Of a DNA stretch of 5,554 nucleotides, positions 5,356 through 5,554 are shown one piece after another. Below the pieces are notes generated by a model. That model was not told the origin of the DNA and did not search any database. It saw only the letters and a program-made list of their open reading frames with translations. The position numbers and the translations under genes are program-made. The stretch's first letter is position 1. Every line of letters begins with the position of its first letter. The DNA is from Lachnospiraceae bacterium UBA1066. Its GTDB lineage: Bacteria; Bacillota; Clostridia; Lachnospirales; Lachnospiraceae. Where the stretch lies: NCBI GenBank assembly GCA_002316215.1, contig DCDB01000019.1:1-5554 (forward strand), in the 5' to 3' direction.

Positions 5356-5554
5356 ATGAAAAACAGAAATAAAGGCGGCAGCCTTTTGAAAATCACCGGA
5401 GTACTGATGCTGGTTTACGGTGTTTTTTCGATATTTGCGGATCTTATTCTTTTGCTGGCATTCTTTATGAGACTTGTCAGCGCGCTTAAAATACCGTATG
5501 TCTTCTTTTGGCTTAATGCCGCATTTTATGCCATTATGGCGGTAGTGGGGATCT
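5356..5554 (+). CDS. Small membrane protein, 3' end outside the window
   Basis: This open frame starts at ATG 5356 behind AGGAGG and runs off the window edge after 66 codons with no stop. The product begins MKNRNKGGSLLKITGVLMLV. It has a basic N-terminus, a long hydrophobic segment at about residues 10-37 and a second beginning near residue 47, so it is a membrane protein of at least two helices. I do not recognise the family. It starts 45 bp after the lipoprotein stop with no hairpin between them, so the two are probably co-transcribed. The total length and any partner function cannot be judged from this fragment. Confidence 0.8.
   Translation, partial: MKNRNKGGSLLKITGVLMLVYGVFSIFADLILLLAFFMRLVSALKIPYVFFWLNAAFYAIMAVVGI

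Overview
The window looks like chromosome from a low-to-mid GC Gram-positive bacterium of the class Clostridia, most likely Lachnospiraceae-like. The grounds are strong AGGAGG ribosome binding sites, sigma-A type promoters, a YoaS/YozG-like DUF2975 plus HTH pair with a DUF4153/DUF4173 membrane protein, a membrane-anchored HtrA with one PDZ domain, and a lipoprotein carrying a ComEC-like metallo-beta-lactamase domain. Placement below class level is inference. No RNA gene, insertion sequence, CRISPR array or phage gene was seen.

Region 1 (1-2463) is a plus-strand operon of three genes: a four-helix DUF2975 membrane protein (192-638), a 72-residue Cro/C1-type regulator of the YozG kind (650-868) and a roughly 12-helix DUF4153/DUF4173 protein (916-2421). 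In front of it lie a 19-bp tandem repeat at the window edge, a 17-bp-arm inverted repeat (77-115) and a good sigma-A promoter (112-140) whose -35 box is embedded in the right arm of that inverted repeat. This is the layout expected for an operator, and the small HTH protein is one candidate to bind it. A 9-bp-stem hairpin (2442-2463) separates this operon from the convergent gene that follows.

Region 2 (2495-3925, minus strand) is an HtrA/DegP-family serine protease with an intact His-Asp-Ser triad, serine-rich linkers and an unusual Gly/Ser/Gln-rich insertion within its PDZ domain.

Region 3 (3926-5554) is a 278-bp divergent intergenic region followed by a plus-strand lipoprotein with a ComEC-type metallo-beta-lactamase domain (4204-5310) and the start of a small membrane protein (5356 to the edge). 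The lipoprotein gene has no Shine-Dalgarno site. A well-spaced TTGATT-N17-TATATT promoter ends 6 nt before its ATG, so it may be transcribed as a leaderless mRNA.

The window is mostly recognisable families. The parts that deserve a second look are regulatory (the operator-like dyad, the leaderless start, the edge repeat) and the odd PDZ insertion. No wholly new multi-gene system can be supported from this sequence alone.
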